A stretch of 64,000 nucleotides of DNA, from NCBI GenBank assembly GCA_015063385.1, contig SVUG01000008.1, positions 1 to 64,000 on the forward strand, in the 5' to 3' direction. A program made the translations under genes and the position numbers. Under the pieces are notes generated by a model. It did not search any database, was not told the origin of the DNA, and was given only the letters and a program-made list of their open reading frames with translations. Below are positions 34,513 through 42,995 of this stretch, in pieces. The first letter of the stretch is position 1. Each line of letters starts with the position of its first letter. This DNA is from Oscillospiraceae bacterium. Lineage in GTDB: Bacteria > Bacillota > Clostridia > Oscillospirales > CAG-272.

Positions 34513-35022
34513 TTATTTATCGATATTAAAATACTGGGATTCTAACGAATCGATATAATTATTGCCAACACGACCTATGCATTCAATAAACACGCCATTA
34601 GCATCGTATATGCAACAGTCACCGTAATATTTCGTATCACCTGTGTCGTCAGTATAAACGCAATTACTTAAAACAACCATATTGCCGTTGCTTTGGTACA
34701 AAATCAGCGTTTTTCCAATCGGCTCGTTTAAGGCGCTGGCATAATATAGATATCCTCTATCTGATACATCTTTCACAACATCTTCAATCTTGGAGTCATC
34801 AAGAGTTGCTATCAAGCTAACTTTGCTAAAATCAAAGGTTGGCTTTTTATCACCTTCGATATTTCGAATCATTTTGGGATTTTCATTTTCATAATTAACT
34901 AATTCGATTTTTGTCGTATTAGCTAATAAAGCTTCAGCATTCAATAGATGCGTTGCAGGATCACAGCTTACAAGCGTAAGTATGAACACAAGCACCGATA
35001 CCAGCAAAATTAACCTTTTCAT
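34513..35022 (-). CDS. Lipoprotein, unknown function
   Basis: 169 residues. Lipobox LVSC with Cys20; GAGGGG precedes the ATG. The mature domain has CVYTDDTGDTKYYGDCCIYD and ends with a short acidic tail; no known domain recognised. It is the middle gene of the cassette array with the same promoter type as its neighbours. Base composition is more AT-rich than the flanking housekeeping genes, consistent with acquisition. Confidence 0.7.
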   Translation of the reverse strand: MKRLILLVSVLVFILTLVSCDPATHLLNAEALLANTTKIELVNYENENPKMIRNIEGDKKPTFDFSKVSLIATLDDSKIEDVVKDVSDRGYLYYASALNEPIGKTLILYQSNGNMVVLSNCVYTDDTGDTKYYGDCCIYDANGVFIECIGRVGNNYIDSLESQYFNIDK

Positions 35023-35070
35023 ACAAGCCCCTCAAATGAAAGTTTATTGGTTAGTTTCCTAACCACCTTT

Positions 35071-35099
35071 AGTATATCACAAAATTCCACAAAAGTAAA
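35071..35099 (-). promoter_or_regulatory. Cassette promoter (lipoprotein)
   Basis: TTTACT, 17 nt, TATACT with TGTGA before the -10; -35 overlaps the tail of the terminator at 35101-35128. Confidence 0.65.
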
Positions 35100-35100
35100 T

Positions 35101-35128
35101 AGGGCGATTTGATTTCTCAAACCGCCCT
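35101..35128 (-). terminator. Cassette terminator copy 3
   Basis: Stem AGGGCGGTTTGA/TCAAATCGCCCT with a GAAA loop and ATTTACTTTT after it. Confidence 0.8.
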
Positions 35129-35139
35129 ATTTTATTTAG

Positions 35140-35193
35140 TTAGAATTTCTTGTTTTTCAAGATCTCCATAGTTTCGCCAAAACAGTCAACATG
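35140..35193 (-). pseudogene. CotJC C-terminus remnant (copy 2)
   Basis: Frame HVDCFGETMEILKNKKF-stop, which aligns without gaps to the CotJC end HFQRFGEAMNILRDKKF-stop. It lies 6 nt after the DUF2310 stop with no start of its own. Confidence 0.65.
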
Positions 35194-35199
35194 AAGTAT

Positions 35200-35982
35200 T
35201 TATTCTACATCATTTGCTTTCTTTATCATTTCGTGTGTAATAAAAGCCAAGCGACACTCGTGGCACAAATTAAGGTCAGAGTCAAAATGTCCGCCGCATT
35301 TCTCGATTTCGCCACTGCACTTCGGGCAGGATGTTAAAACTTTATTGTTCTTCTCAAATTCATACCAACCACCAATGGGATTGCCGAGAAGGTAGTAAAC
35401 AGGTTTTCCCACCTTTTTCTCAAGCTCGGTGCATATATCCATACCGGCTTTATTAAGCTGTGATTTATAGTCAATAATCTGTCGTTTTGTAAATCTGTCA
35501 GACAAACCGTCCATCCACAAAGTATCGACAGCCTTATATATAGATTGGAAATCTAAAATAGACAAATGCTCTTCTTCTTGATACAAATACGGGATTCTAA
35601 TTAAAGGTATCTCCTTGCCACAATCTCCGCAAATAATTGGACTTGAACTGTCGTCAGGATTTATCGCCAATATGTAATAGCTATGATCATCACAATGGCA
35701 GCAATCGGTGGAGCTTGGTTCATCGCAAATTATTTCGAAGCTTATCTCAAAATCCGCAATTTCTTTGCGGATGTAGTCGTTATAATATTTACTGTCTAAT
35801 GAATCGTCATCGGTTGTAATTGTTGTAGCAATAAAATATTCATCGTGAGTTTCAATAATCCATTCTTTGATTATCTGACCGTTCAGATATAGCATATGTA
35901 AAATGCTTTCAATCTTTTCCGCAATATTCTCTTTTCTTTCTTCTATAAGCGGCTTAAACGTAATCTTTGCAATTTTGTACAT
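35200..35982 (-). CDS. DUF2310 zinc-ribbon protein
   Basis: 260 residues, soluble. It begins MYKIAKITFKPL and contains several Cys pairs: CCHCDDH, CGDCGKEI, CPKCSGE and CHECRLAF, the last two forming a C-terminal zinc ribbon. This fits the DUF2310 Zn-ribbon family, proposed to bind nucleic acid; role unknown. First gene after cotJC in the cassette array, with the shared promoter type. Confidence 0.7.
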   Translation of the reverse strand: MYKIAKITFKPLIEERKENIAEKIESILHMLYLNGQIIKEWIIETHDEYFIATTITTDDDSLDSKYYNDYIRKEIADFEISFEIICDEPSSTDCCHCDDHSYYILAINPDDSSSPIICGDCGKEIPLIRIPYLYQEEEHLSILDFQSIYKAVDTLWMDGLSDRFTKRQIIDYKSQLNKAGMDICTELEKKVGKPVYYLLGNPIGGWYEFEKNNKVLTSCPKCSGEIEKCGGHFDSDLNLCHECRLAFITHEMIKKANDVE

Positions 35983-36016
35983 AAAAAGCTCCTTTCCATA
36001 TCATTCTTTCATAATC

Positions 36017-36045
36017 ATTATATCACACCCTAACGAAAAAGTAAA
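36017..36045 (-). promoter_or_regulatory. Cassette promoter (DUF2310)
   Basis: TTTACT, 17 nt, TATAAT with TGTGA before the -10; -35 overlaps the T tract of the cotJ terminator. Confidence 0.65.
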
Positions 36046-36046
36046 T

Positions 36047-36074
36047 AGGACGATTTGACTAATCAAACCGCCCT
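36047..36074 (-). terminator. cotJ operon terminator (cassette terminator copy 4)
   Basis: Stem AGGGCGGTTTGA/TCAAATCGTCCT 13 nt after the cotJC stop; the likely ancestor of the other three copies. Confidence 0.8.
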
Positions 36075-36086
36075 GTTTTTATTTAG

Positions 36087-36644
36087 TTAGAATTTCTTAT
36101 CTCGTAAGATATTCATAGCTTCTCCGAAGCGCTGGAAGTGTACTATTTCGCGCTGGCGGAGGAATTTGATGGCGTCGTTGACGTCGGGGTCGTCGGAGAG
36201 GCGGAGAATGTTGTCGTACATCGCTCTCGCCTTCTGCTCAGCGGCGAGGTCCTCGTGAATGCTCGCAAGAGCGTCCTCTTTAGATGCTATTGCCATTGCG
36301 TTAAAGGGTACGCCTGCTGCCGAGGAGGGATAAATACCCGCTCCGTGATCAACGTAATACTTATCGAAGCCACCCGCTATAATTTCGTCCGGGGTGAGGT
36401 TTCTAGTCAGCTGATAAACAATCGAGCCAACCATTTCCATATGACCAAGCTCCTCCGAGCCAATGTCAGTCAGAACACCGATAACTTTATCGTCGGGCAT
36501 CGTGTAGCGCTGGTTAAGATAACGCATTGATGCAGCCAGTTCACCGTCAGGTCCTCCGAGGGCGCTTATGATAATACCCGCAAGGCGAGGATTGGGCCTT
36601 GCTATTTTTACGGGGTGCTGAAGCTTTTTCTCATAAATCCACAT
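36087..36644 (-). CDS. cotJC: Spore coat protein CotJC (manganese-catalase family)
   Basis: 185 residues. Ferritin-like four-helix protein with the metal-ligand pattern EELGHMEMV and AEQKAR, ending FGEAMNILRDKKF. In Bacillus CotJC is an inner spore coat component; family members have catalase-like di-manganese sites. Start preceded by GGGAG inside the end of cotJB. Last gene of cotJABC. Confidence 0.93.
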   Translation of the reverse strand: MWIYEKKLQHPVKIARPNPRLAGIIISALGGPDGELAASMRYLNQRYTMPDDKVIGVLTDIGSEELGHMEMVGSIVYQLTRNLTPDEIIAGGFDKYYVDHGAGIYPSSAAGVPFNAMAIASKEDALASIHEDLAAEQKARAMYDNILRLSDDPDVNDAIKFLRQREIVHFQRFGEAMNILRDKKF

Positions 36645-36648
36645 AAAC

Positions 36649-37005
36649 TTACTCCCTTCCCCACGAGTTGCCGTTCATTTTTTCGTTCTGCCAGGGCCAA
36701 GGGCCGTTTATCCAGTTCCAATTCTCCGTCGAGAGATTTCCCGAGGCTACGAGTGGGCCGTACTGGTTATGGTATTCCTCTGTGAGCCTCTCAAGCTCAT
36801 CTACGGTCTTGCGGTAATAGTCAAGTGCCGTGCGGCAGTTTGGGTGCGTGTCAAGATAAAGCTCAAGCTCGACCTTAACGAATCCTAACGCTCTTATCTG
36901 CTCAAGAAGCGTACCGGTAAGTCTTGTGCTTCTCGCGCCGTTCATACCCTGTGCGCCCTGGACGCCGTTATTGTTAGTGTTATTTCTCGCTCTATTCACG
37001 GCCAT
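36649..37005 (-). CDS. cotJB: Spore coat protein CotJB
   Basis: 118 residues from the ATG at 37005; a GTG at 36999 is better spaced from GGAGG and cannot be excluded. The core LLEQIRALGFVKVELELYLDTHPNCRTALDYY and the WNWINGPWPWQ region match CotJB. It has about 30 extra N-terminal residues rich in Asn/Arg/Gly. It overlaps the end of cotJA by 14 nt. Confidence 0.9.
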   Translation of the reverse strand: MAVNRARNNTNNNGVQGAQGMNGARSTRLTGTLLEQIRALGFVKVELELYLDTHPNCRTALDYYRKTVDELERLTEEYHNQYGPLVASGNLSTENWNWINGPWPWQNEKMNGNSWGRE

Positions 37006-37312
37006 ACACCTCCATAGGCTTATAAAGCTCCTCAAAGAGCGTGCCGTGATGCAGGGCATCGTTTGCCGAATAAAGCAGACGGAACATCTGATTTGGCGCA
37101 TACACGTAGGCAAGGGGCTTGGAGTCAAGACAAGTGCCCGTGCCGCCGCAGCTATGGTTTGTCACGCCGCCAACGCTTCCATTACCGTTGCCACAGCCGT
37201 TGCCGCCATTACAGCCGCCGTTCTGGCATCCGCCACAGCCGTTTCCCATGTTATCGGTCACGCCACCGACCATGCCATCGGGCATGGGGAAACCGTTTTC
37301 GTTTTTATCCAT
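36992..37312 (-). CDS. cotJA: Spore coat protein CotJA with Gly/Asn/Cys-rich extension
   Basis: 106 residues. The C-terminal part LAYVYAPNQMFRLLYSANDALHHGTLFEELYKP is the CotJA core. The first 60 residues are unusual: GNGCGGCQNGGCNGG and similar, with six cysteines before the core, which might crosslink in the coat. First gene of the operon; I could not identify a convincing sigma-E promoter in the 115 nt upstream. Confidence 0.9.
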   Translation of the reverse strand: MDKNENGFPMPDGMVGGVTDNMGNGCGGCQNGGCNGGNGCGNGNGSVGGVTNHSCGGTGTCLDSKPLAYVYAPNQMFRLLYSANDALHHGTLFEELYKPMEVYGRE

Positions 37313-37427
37313 TATTTACTGTCGTCCTTTTTGTTTTTTGCGGCATGAGAGAGGGATTATCAAAAGAGCCGTTCGCGCATAAGAGCTTCTTTTCCCTTTT
37401 CCGCCGCCATATACAGTATACGAATTT

Positions 37428-38117
37428 TCACGAATTTTGTGAGTAAAGGAGGTATCCTGATTGGCGTGTACTTTTAACTATCAGGTGCAACGAAAGCATA
37501 ATTATTATAAAGAAAATGAGAAATCCGCCCGCAGCACCTGCACGGCCGATAAAGTCTGCTCCTGCTCCGAGCGAGGAAAGAACCGAGTAATGCAAATTGA
37601 AAAGCGACATTAAAGCAGCAGCCAAAGTCATGTTTCTTGCGGCAAAATGTAAAGGCTTATTGTCATTTGACCACTTAAACATGCCATAAATCGACGAACC
37701 AAGCGAGTAAACGGTGTAAACGAGAAATCCCAAAAGCACGAGTCCCGAATACTCCGTATGCCTGCCGAGGCGCATCGTATAGAGCATCAGCGACAGGGCG
37801 GAAAAATCGAGCAGCAAAAGTATCAGTCCGACACGCAGACAAATACGGTTTATTTTTTCGGGGCTTGCCTCGTCCATATCGTAAAGCCTTCTTGAACGCA
37901 AAATATAAGCGCGAATGGCAACGAAGATTGAATGGTAGACCGTCACGGTAGCGGCCCAGACACTGTGCTGTATTATAGCGGCGGCAAGGTTTTCAATTAT
38001 ATATACCAAATTCATAAGGAGTCCAAAAAAGAGTGAAATATCAAGGCGTATTGCGGGACTTGCTATCAAAATAGCAATCATACTCCTTATTCGACCGAAT
38101 TTTTTTACTTTTTTCAT
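37428..38117 (-). CDS. Six-helix membrane protein, unknown
   Basis: 229 residues, about six membrane helices, basic N-terminus (KKVKKFGRIR). Ends near HLIVKSTRQSGYLLYSQNS. No family recognised. Upstream of cotJABC on the same strand but separated by 115 nt with no shared signals seen. Confidence 0.6.
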   Translation of the reverse strand: MKKVKKFGRIRSMIAILIASPAIRLDISLFFGLLMNLVYIIENLAAAIIQHSVWAATVTVYHSIFVAIRAYILRSRRLYDMDEASPEKINRICLRVGLILLLLDFSALSLMLYTMRLGRHTEYSGLVLLGFLVYTVYSLGSSIYGMFKWSNDNKPLHFAARNMTLAAALMSLFNLHYSVLSSLGAGADFIGRAGAAGGFLIFFIIIMLSLHLIVKSTRQSGYLLYSQNS

Positions 38118-38168
38118 ACTTTTTATTCTTCCCTCGTCAATTTTTTTAATGCATATTAAAAGTTATAC

Positions 38169-38197
38169 TTGACTCGGACGAGTTTATATTATATAAT
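38169..38197 (+). promoter_or_regulatory. Sigma-A promoter of the DUF4416 gene
   Basis: TTGACT, 17 nt, TATAAT; TTAGGAG precedes the ATG. Confidence 0.7.
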
Positions 38198-38225
38198 AGA
38201 AAAGTAATATTTTTTAGGAGAGATT

Positions 38226-38786
38226 ATGGGCGCTGCACTGGAATTTGAAAAAGAAAAGCTTATAATCGGCGTGATATACCACGATAAAGAGGTGCTCGAC
38301 GAGGCTCTGCGGATACTTATTGACGAATTTGGCGAGGTAGACCTTGTTAGTGAGGAGTTTTCGTTTTCGGGCGAATTTTCGACCTATTACGATGACGAGC
38401 TCGGTGGTGAGGGATTAAGACGAATATACAGCTTCAAGAATACGGTTGCCCCTGACAGACAGGCGGATATAAAAATACGCACGAATGAAATTGAGGCGGC
38501 GTTTTCGGTAGATGGTAAGCGCAAAATCAATCTCGACCCAGGATTTATCAATCACGGCAGGCTTATGCTGGCGACTACCAAGGAAACCGGCTTCCGCGTT
38601 CCATTAAAGGACGGTATTTATACCGAGCTTACCCTGTTTTACGCGCGAGGCGCTTGGCAGAAGTTCCCATGGACGTATCGCGACTATCAGTCCGAGCGAG
38701 TCCAACGATTTATAACCGAGGTGCGAGAGATTTATCTTTCCGAGCGCCGTGAAAACCTGTCAAAATCAGGTAAAAAACAAAGATAA
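38226..38786 (+). CDS. DUF4416 family protein
   Basis: 186 residues, cytoplasmic. Sequence such as KTNEIEAA-type region, RKINLDPGFINHGRLMLATTK and PWTYRDYQS match DUF4416, a family of unknown function common in Clostridia and other anaerobes. glyA follows 62 nt later and may share the transcript. Confidence 0.8.
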   Translation: MGAALEFEKEKLIIGVIYHDKEVLDEALRILIDEFGEVDLVSEEFSFSGEFSTYYDDELGGEGLRRIYSFKNTVAPDRQADIKIRTNEIEAAFSVDGKRKINLDPGFINHGRLMLATTKETGFRVPLKDGIYTELTLFYARGAWQKFPWTYRDYQSERVQRFITEVREIYLSERRENLSKSGKKQR

Positions 38787-38848
38787 TTTTCCAAAAAGCG
38801 CAAGTTTTTTGGACTTTTAGCAAATAACAAAAAACAAAGGTGGACAAA

Positions 38849-40093
38849 ATGAGAGAGTACGAACTTTTAAAAGCAAACGACCCTGAGCTCTACGCTGCCG
38901 TAATGAATGAAGCCGGCAGACAGAGAAACAAAATCGAGCTTATCGCATCCGAGAACTTCGTTTCCGAGACGGTTATGGAAGCAAACGGCACCATACTCAC
39001 CAACAAGTATGCCGAGGGCTATCCCTCCAAGAGATACTACGGTGGCTGCGAGCACGTTGACGTGGTGGAGACCATTGCAATCGAGCGTGCAAAGGAGCTT
39101 TTCGGTGCGGGATACGCAAACGTGCAGCCCCACTCTGGCGCTCAGGCAAACATGGCGGTCTTCTTCGCGCTTCTTACCCCCGGTGATACAGTTCTCTCTA
39201 TGAATCTCGCTCACGGCGGTCACCTCAGCCACGGCTCACCCGTAAATATGTCGGGTAAGTACTGGAATATAGTTCCCTACGGAGTATCCGAAAACGACGG
39301 CAGAATTGACTACGACGAGGTGGAAAGACTCGCGCTCGAGTCGAAGCCAAAGCTCATTCTTGCAGGCGCATCGGCATATCCCAGAGTTATTGATTTCAAG
39401 CGTTTCAGAGAAATTGCCGACAAGGTTGGCGCATACCTTATGGTAGATATGGCACACATCGCAGGTCTTGTTGCAGCAGGCGAACACCCCTCGCCCGTTC
39501 CCTACGCTCACGTGACCACGACCACTACTCACAAGACTCTTCGCGGTCCTCGTGGCGGTCTTATTCTCTCAAATGACGAGGAAATTGCAAAGGCTATTAA
39601 CAAGGCTATCTTCCCCGGCACTCAGGGCGGCCCTCTCATGCACACGATAGCAGCAAAGGCGGTATGCTTCGGCGAGGCGCTCAAGCCCGAGTTCAAGGAA
39701 TATGCAAAGCGCATTAAGGAAAACTGCGCAGTATTTGCCGATGCACTTATAAAGCGCGGCTTCAAGCTCGTTTCGGGCGGTACGGACAACCACCTTATGC
39801 TCGTTGACCTCACCGGTATGAAGGTAAATACCGGTAAGGAGGCTGAGCATCTCTTAGACGAAGTTGGTATCACCTGCAACAAGAACGCTATTCCCTTTGA
39901 CACCCAGAAGCCCTTCGTCACCAGCGGTCTTCGTCTTGGCACTGCGGCAATTACCACGAGAGGCTTCAAGCCCGAGGATATGGTAGAGGTTGCTGACATA
40001 ATTGCTATCACGCTTGCCGACTTCGAGAAGAATGCAGACGAGGCAAGAGCAAGAATTGAGGCACTTTGCACAAAGTATCCTTTATACGAATAA
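38849..40093 (+). CDS. glyA: Serine hydroxymethyltransferase
   Basis: 414 residues from the ATG at 38849 (AAAGG 8 nt upstream; a GTG at 38840 is the alternative). PLP enzyme converting serine and tetrahydrofolate to glycine and methylene-THF. PLP lysine K229 sits in [30 protein letters not shown] and [10 protein letters not shown] are intact. Confidence 0.97.
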   Translation: MREYELLKANDPELYAAVMNEAGRQRNKIELIASENFVSETVMEANGTILTNKYAEGYPSKRYYGGCEHVDVVETIAIERAKELFGAGYANVQPHSGAQANMAVFFALLTPGDTVLSMNLAHGGHLSHGSPVNMSGKYWNIVPYGVSENDGRIDYDEVERLALESKPKLILAGASAYPRVIDFKRFREIADKVGAYLMVDMAHIAGLVAAGEHPSPVPYAHVTTTTTHKTLRGPRGGLILSNDEEIAKAINKAIFPGTQGGPLMHTIAAKAVCFGEALKPEFKEYAKRIKENCAVFADALIKRGFKLVSGGTDNHLMLVDLTGMKVNTGKEAEHLLDEVGITCNKNAIPFDTQKPFVTSGLRLGTAAITTRGFKPEDMVEVADIIAITLADFEKNADEARARIEALCTKYPLYE

Positions 40094-40101
40094 TATAAGC
40101 G

Positions 40102-40132
40102 AAAAGGCATCTCTCAAGTGGAGATGCCTTTT
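40102..40132. terminator. Bidirectional terminator
   Basis: Stem AAAAGGCATCTC/GAGATGCCTTTT between glyA and the convergent hydrolase. Confidence 0.85.
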
Positions 40133-41093
40133 AATCATATTGGCAGAAAAAGCGTTCGATTTCGCTTTCATAGCCCGATTTATCCACGAAATAGCTCATT
40201 CCGTGGTTCGCACCGGGAACGACGAATAGCCGTTTGGGAGCGTTGCAAGCCTTGTAGTTTTCGTAGGTCATTTCTACAGGAACAAAAGAATCGTCAGTCC
40301 CGTGAACGAACAAAACGGGGGTCGTACAGCCACGCATAGCATCGAGCGTTGAGCATTCGAGAGGAGTGTGGCCTGTGCGCCTTTTACATTCAGCACTTGC
40401 ACGCCTTTTATAGAGCCTATACGGCAGGTGGAGATTGTGGCGCACGACGTGTGACCATATGTCGTCGGGGGCGGTAAAGCCCGAATCGGCAATAATTCCG
40501 TGTACAGCGGCATCAAGTCCAAGATTTGATGACATCAAGACGGTTGATGCGCCCATAGAAACGCCGAGCAGATATATCGGCAGTTCTCTTGAAAATCTCT
40601 TAACAACCCATTTTATCCACTCGATTATATCATATCGCTCGCAAATTCCAAAGGTTATATATTCACCGTCGCTTCCCTGCTGAGCTCGCTGCTCTACGTA
40701 TAAAACGGTTGAATTGTTTTTAAAATATTCACTGACTATGCCAAAATCCCGACTCCAAGAGCCACGCCAGCCGTGTACGGCTATAATTATTCTTTTAGGC
40801 TCGTCCGCCTCCAAGAGATGCCCGCGAAGCCGCGTGCCATCGTAGCCCACTATCTCCACCTGCTCGGTATTCTCACGCGACAAGTACCTTTCCTTATTGA
40901 ATAGCTCGCGAACGAAGGCATCACTTCCCGTTATTTTAGTTAGAACGGATTCTCTGTCCTTCATAAATTTGGGCGCTATGCGATTCATAGCCACGTCACA
41001 CAGAAGCCTTGCTATAAAATAAGTAGCAAATATAAATAAAATAAGCATCAAAATAGCGATGCCGAAAAATAAAAGAAAAGAGGTCAAGGTCAT
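40131..41093 (-). CDS. Membrane-anchored alpha/beta hydrolase
   Basis: 320 residues. One N-terminal membrane helix (about 5-31), then an alpha/beta hydrolase domain: AVHGWRGSWSRD oxyanion region, nucleophile elbow GVSMGAS, acid in HGTDDSFVP and catalytic His in GANHGMS. Resembles BAAT/acyl-CoA thioesterase-like and YqkD-type hydrolases of unknown substrate. Preceded upstream by the repeat patch; downstream terminator shared with glyA. Confidence 0.8.
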   Translation of the reverse strand: MTLTSFLLFFGIAILMLILFIFATYFIARLLCDVAMNRIAPKFMKDRESVLTKITGSDAFVRELFNKERYLSRENTEQVEIVGYDGTRLRGHLLEADEPKRIIIAVHGWRGSWSRDFGIVSEYFKNNSTVLYVEQRAQQGSDGEYITFGICERYDIIEWIKWVVKRFSRELPIYLLGVSMGASTVLMSSNLGLDAAVHGIIADSGFTAPDDIWSHVVRHNLHLPYRLYKRRASAECKRRTGHTPLECSTLDAMRGCTTPVLFVHGTDDSFVPVEMTYENYKACNAPKRLFVVPGANHGMSYFVDKSGYESEIERFFCQYD

Positions 41094-41160
41094 AATTCAA
41101 TCCTTTCCCTCTTATTATTTCTTTTTTAATAAAATAAATGCGCTTTCAGCGCAAGAATTT

Positions 41161-41478
41161 AGAGCAAAAGGTGCGATGGCGTCACCGTATTTACCTACGG
41201 CAGTCCGAGTAAAAACGATTTTCGAAGAAATTTTGAGCGGAAATTCGTGTTCTTCGTTGCGCCGGGCGTGGTCACCTACGGCAGTCCGAGTAAAAACAGT
41301 TTTCGAAGAAATTTTGTTTAGAGCAAGGAGTGCGATGGCGTCGCCGTATTTACATACGGCAGTCCGAGTAAAAACGATTTTCGAAGAAATTTTGAGCGAA
41401 AATTCGCGATTCGGCATCGCGCCAGCCGTAGTCACCTACGGCAAGTGTGACGAGCGCGAATTTGCGCCAAAATTTCAA
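41161..41478. repeat. 159-nt tandem duplication of hairpin repeats (copies C)
   Basis: AGAGCAA(A/G)..GTGCGATGGCGTC begins at 41161 and again at 41320; the first about 85 nt of each unit are nearly identical. CGTA...TACGGCAGTCCGAGTAA occurs three times. The last hairpin (about 41384-41476) has arms AAATTTTGAGCGAAAATTCG and, on the minus strand, AAATTTTGGCGCAAATTCG, apex GCCGTAG/CTACGGC, the same family as copies A, B and D. ORFs here lack ribosome binding sites and are not genes. Confidence 0.75.
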
Positions 41479-41490
41479 AGAAAAGAAAAA

Positions 41491-41513
41491 GTGGGACACA
41501 GCAGGTGTCCCAC
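41491..41513 (-). terminator. Terminator of rplJ-rplL
   Basis: Stem GTGGGACAC/GTGTCCCAC with TTTTTCTTTTC after it on the minus strand. Confidence 0.85.
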
Positions 41514-41534
41514 ACTTTCTTTTTTTGGGGTGAA

Positions 41535-41909
41535 TTACTTAACCTCAACCTCTGCGCCAGCAGCCTTAAGATCTTCAGCGATCTTGTCTGCTTCTTCCTT
41601 GGATACGCCCTCCTTGATTGCCTTGGGAGCGGACTCAACAAGGTCCTTAGCGTCCTTAAGGCCAAGACCGGTGATCTCACGAGCAACCTTGATAACAGCG
41701 AGCTTGTTAGCGCCAGCTGCCTTAAGGATTACGTCGAACTCGGTCTTCTCCTCTGCTGCGGGAGCTGCTGCTGCGCCGGGAGCTGCTGCAACTGCTACGG
41801 GAGCTGCGGATACGCCGAATTCCTCCTCAAGTGCCTTTACGAGATCTGCGAGTTCAAGAATGGTAAGACCCTTTACAAGTTCAAGGATCTGAGTAGACTT
41901 TTCGTTCAT
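41535..41909 (-). CDS. rplL: Ribosomal protein L7/L12
   Basis: 124 residues. N-terminal dimerisation domain ([27 protein letters not shown]), Ala-rich hinge, and C-terminal domain ([39 protein letters not shown]) are all standard. Stalk protein that recruits translation GTPases. AGGA precedes the ATG, 56 nt after rplJ. Confidence 0.98.
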   Translation of the reverse strand: MNEKSTQILELVKGLTILELADLVKALEEEFGVSAAPVAVAAAPGAAAAPAAEEKTEFDVILKAAGANKLAVIKVAREITGLGLKDAKDLVESAPKAIKEGVSKEEADKIAEDLKAAGAEVEVK

Positions 41910-41965
41910 TTTAAAATCCTCCGTTATTTAAGAAATTTTATACTGTGTAATTTGTTTTGCAGAAA

Positions 41966-42511
41966 TTAAGCCTCTGCAGGAGCCTCTTGGGGAGCTGCTT
42001 CCTCTGCAGGAGCTGCCTCTCCGTCTTTGTCGATAATTGCCTGAAGTACGTAAGCAAAGCTGTAAAGGGACGACTGAAGGCTGCCCATCATCTTGCCGAT
42101 AAGAACTTCCTTAGAGGGAGTTTCTGCAAGAGAGATAACGCCTGCCTGATCAAGAATACCACCGTCAACGAAGCCTGCCTTGATTTCAAAGCTGTTAATC
42201 TTATCAGCAAACTGCTTCATAATCTTAGCGGGAGCGATGGGATCGTCCTGGCTGAATGCGATAGCCGTCATACCGGAAAGGTACTGCTTCATATCACCGT
42301 AGCCTGCGATGTCGCATGCTCTGCCGGTGAGGGTGTTCTTCATAACGGTGTACTCTACACCAGCCTTACGAAGAGCCGCACGAAGCTCGGTATCTTCACT
42401 AACCTTAATGCCTTCATACTTCACGAGAACGCCTGCTGCAGCGGACTGCAACTTAGCCGCAAGTGTTTCAACGACTTGCTTCTTCTCTTCAAGAATCTTA
42501 TTGCTTGGCAT
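41966..42511 (-). CDS. rplJ: Ribosomal protein L10
   Basis: 181 residues from the ATG at 42511 (GGAGGTGAAACA before it; the longer frame to 42589 lies in the leader). L10 anchors L7/L12 dimers on the ribosome and represses its own mRNA by binding the leader. The KNTLTGRA region and an Ala/Glu/Pro-rich tail (EEAAPQEAPAEA) are visible. rplA and rplK are not adjacent: the upstream neighbour is an XRE gene. Confidence 0.97.
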   Translation of the reverse strand: MPSNKILEEKKQVVETLAAKLQSAAAGVLVKYEGIKVSEDTELRAALRKAGVEYTVMKNTLTGRACDIAGYGDMKQYLSGMTAIAFSQDDPIAPAKIMKQFADKINSFEIKAGFVDGGILDQAGVISLAETPSKEVLIGKMMGSLQSSLYSFAYVLQAIIDKDGEAAPAEEAAPQEAPAEA

Positions 42512-42666
42512 TGTTTCACCTCCATAAAAAATCAATAAAAAAACATCCTTTTCCGATAAAGGCGCACAGCACCCCCGAGAAAAGGACAATCAATAGTAAA
42601 TATCAGATTATTCTCACCTCGGCAGGAAAGCAAATGCTTTTACCGGAACCTGCTGTCTTCGGATAC
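42512..42666 (-). ncRNA. L10 leader (rplJ autoregulatory RNA) with terminator
   Basis: Minus-strand GAAGACAGCAGGTTCCGG and CCTGCCGAGGTG (42612-42665) form the known L10-binding leader fold, pairing GCAGG with CCTGC. A terminator TCCTTTTC/GAAAAGGA (42546-42586) with seven U follows before the rplJ ribosome binding site, so L10 binding can attenuate transcription. Confidence 0.85.
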
Positions 42667-42672
42667 GCAAGT

Positions 42673-42701
42673 ATTATAACAGATAAAGTCCCCTTTGTCA
42701 A
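42673..42701 (-). promoter_or_regulatory. Sigma-A promoter of rplJ-rplL
   Basis: TTGACA, 17 nt, TATAAT on the minus strand. Confidence 0.85.
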
Positions 42702-42760
42702 GGGGTTTTTGAAAAATATTTTTAATAAAAAAACTGCAATGTTTTTTTGCCAATCGCCGC

Positions 42761-42979
42761 TTAGGTATGAATATCCTTGCCGTCAGGAACAAACACCATT
42801 ACGTCCTCAACTCTGCAATCAAGAATTTTGCAAAGGTCATCAAGAGTCACGGTAGTTATAGGACGGTTGTGCTTCAATCTGTCGAGCAGACCTCGGCTTA
42901 CATTATATTTATTTACGAGAGTATAGGTAGTCACTCCCTTTTCTTTCATAGTTTTATATAAAGGTTCATAAGAAATCAT
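42761..42979 (-). CDS. Small XRE-family HTH regulator (paralogue of 25294-25494)
   Basis: 72 residues, a single helix-turn-helix (TTYTLVNKYNVSRGLLDRLKHNR) with the ending LCKILDCRVEDVM that mirrors its paralogue. AGGGTGATG upstream of the ATG. A perfect palindrome sits over its own -10 box, which points to autorepression, and the divergent neighbour has its -35 box overlapping. Confidence 0.82.
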   Translation of the reverse strand: MISYEPLYKTMKEKGVTTYTLVNKYNVSRGLLDRLKHNRPITTVTLDDLCKILDCRVEDVMVFVPDGKDIHT

Positions 42980-42995
42980 AAAAACATCACCCTAC

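Noticed and set aside
33984..36089. Toxin-antitoxin or defence island
   Set aside because: None of the three small genes shows toxin, nuclease or antitoxin motifs; the lipoprotein and membrane protein do not fit such a system.
41059..41892. Plus-strand ORF across the hairpin patch and rplL
   Set aside because: Composed of the repeat units plus antisense rplL; no ribosome binding site and biased composition.
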